Shown: positions 15,429-15,595 of the stretch, piece by piece
How the letters are laid out: each line of letters starts with the position of its first letter
Numbering within the stretch: position 1 is the stretch's first letter
Assembly (NCBI GenBank): GCA_013815405.1
Contig: JACDGF010000010.1
Location: 1-15,595 of the forward strand
DNA length: 15,595 bases
DNA from: Caulobacteraceae bacterium
Lineage (GTDB): Bacteria > Pseudomonadota > Alphaproteobacteria > Caulobacterales > Caulobacteraceae
Reading direction: 5' to 3'
Notes under the pieces: generated by a model
Seen by the model: only the letters and a program-made list of their open reading frames with translations
Database searches by the model: none
Told to the model about the DNA's origin: nothing
Made by a program: the position numbers and the translations under genes

Positions 15429-15595
15429 CCGCGGCGCGCCTCTTCCCTTATCCGCGCCGAGCGCCTAGATAGACGTTCCTCTCAAACTTCAGAGATAGAG
15501 ATCGCACGTGTGCGCCCGATTCGCGGCGCGCCCGTCTTAACGCCCCGAGGCGCGGTCCGCCGCCCTCCGACCAGCGCGAAGGGGCGGCGCAACGC
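15429..15595 (+). other. Gene-free tail, probably rpoB upstream region
   Basis: No reading frame here gives a recognisable protein. A short AT-richer patch (TAGATAGA near 15467-15474) could be a promoter or message leader for a following gene. By usual gene order that gene would be rpoB, but this lies outside the window and is an expectation only. Confidence 0.3.

Overview
The window is a GC-rich chromosomal segment of an alphaproteobacterium, dominated by translation and transcription housekeeping genes. The alphaproteobacterial placement rests on the MetRS type (KFSTS-like loop with a four-cysteine zinc knuckle), a bacterial ELM1-family gene, a TerC/RlmB pair, and the order tuf, tRNA-Trp, secE, nusG, rplK, rplA, rplJ, rplL. 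I cannot resolve the genus. The intergenic repeats look like those of Caulobacterales or Rhodospirillales, but that is an impression, not a result.

Region 1 (1-4141): a 3'-truncated ELM1-family gene and a tRNA-Thr gene lie on the minus strand, divergent from metG on the plus strand. metG converges on a two-gene minus-strand unit, rlmB followed by a TerC-family membrane protein gene, which overlap by one base (TGATG). The TerC frame runs about 250 bp into the 3' end of metG. Region 2 (4142-7354): tRNA-Tyr and tRNA-Gly, then a class I methyltransferase gene broken by two frameshifts, a MAPEG-family membrane protein gene, a 443-bp stretch with no convincing gene, and an exported DUF2807 (GIN-domain type) protein with a regular GSGD repeat about every 19 residues.

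Region 3 (7355-11711) is the str cluster: rpsL, rpsG, fusA, tuf. Region 4 (11800-15262) follows directly: tRNA-Trp, secE, nusG, rplK, rplA, rplJ, rplL. In most bacteria the str cluster continues into the S10 operon (rpsJ), while tRNA-Trp/secE/nusG follow a second tuf copy. Here the two halves meet at one tuf gene. This looks like the product of recombination between duplicated tuf genes, a process proposed for Rickettsia prowazekii. The tRNA-Tyr/tRNA-Gly pair, which precedes tufB in Escherichia coli, lies about 3 kb upstream of rpsL here.

The spacers between ribosomal genes hold hairpins: a palindromic repeat between rpsL and rpsG, tandem stems before fusA, a recognisable L10-leader-type element before rplJ, and a dense set of inverted repeats after rplL, where rpoB would be expected just beyond the window. 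I see no mobile element, CRISPR array, prophage or defence system, and no wholly new system. The points most worth a second look are the tuf junction, a MetRS with no lysine in its KMSKS loop, the metG/terC overlap, the DUF2807 repeat protein and the alternative RNA pairings around rplJ and after rplL.
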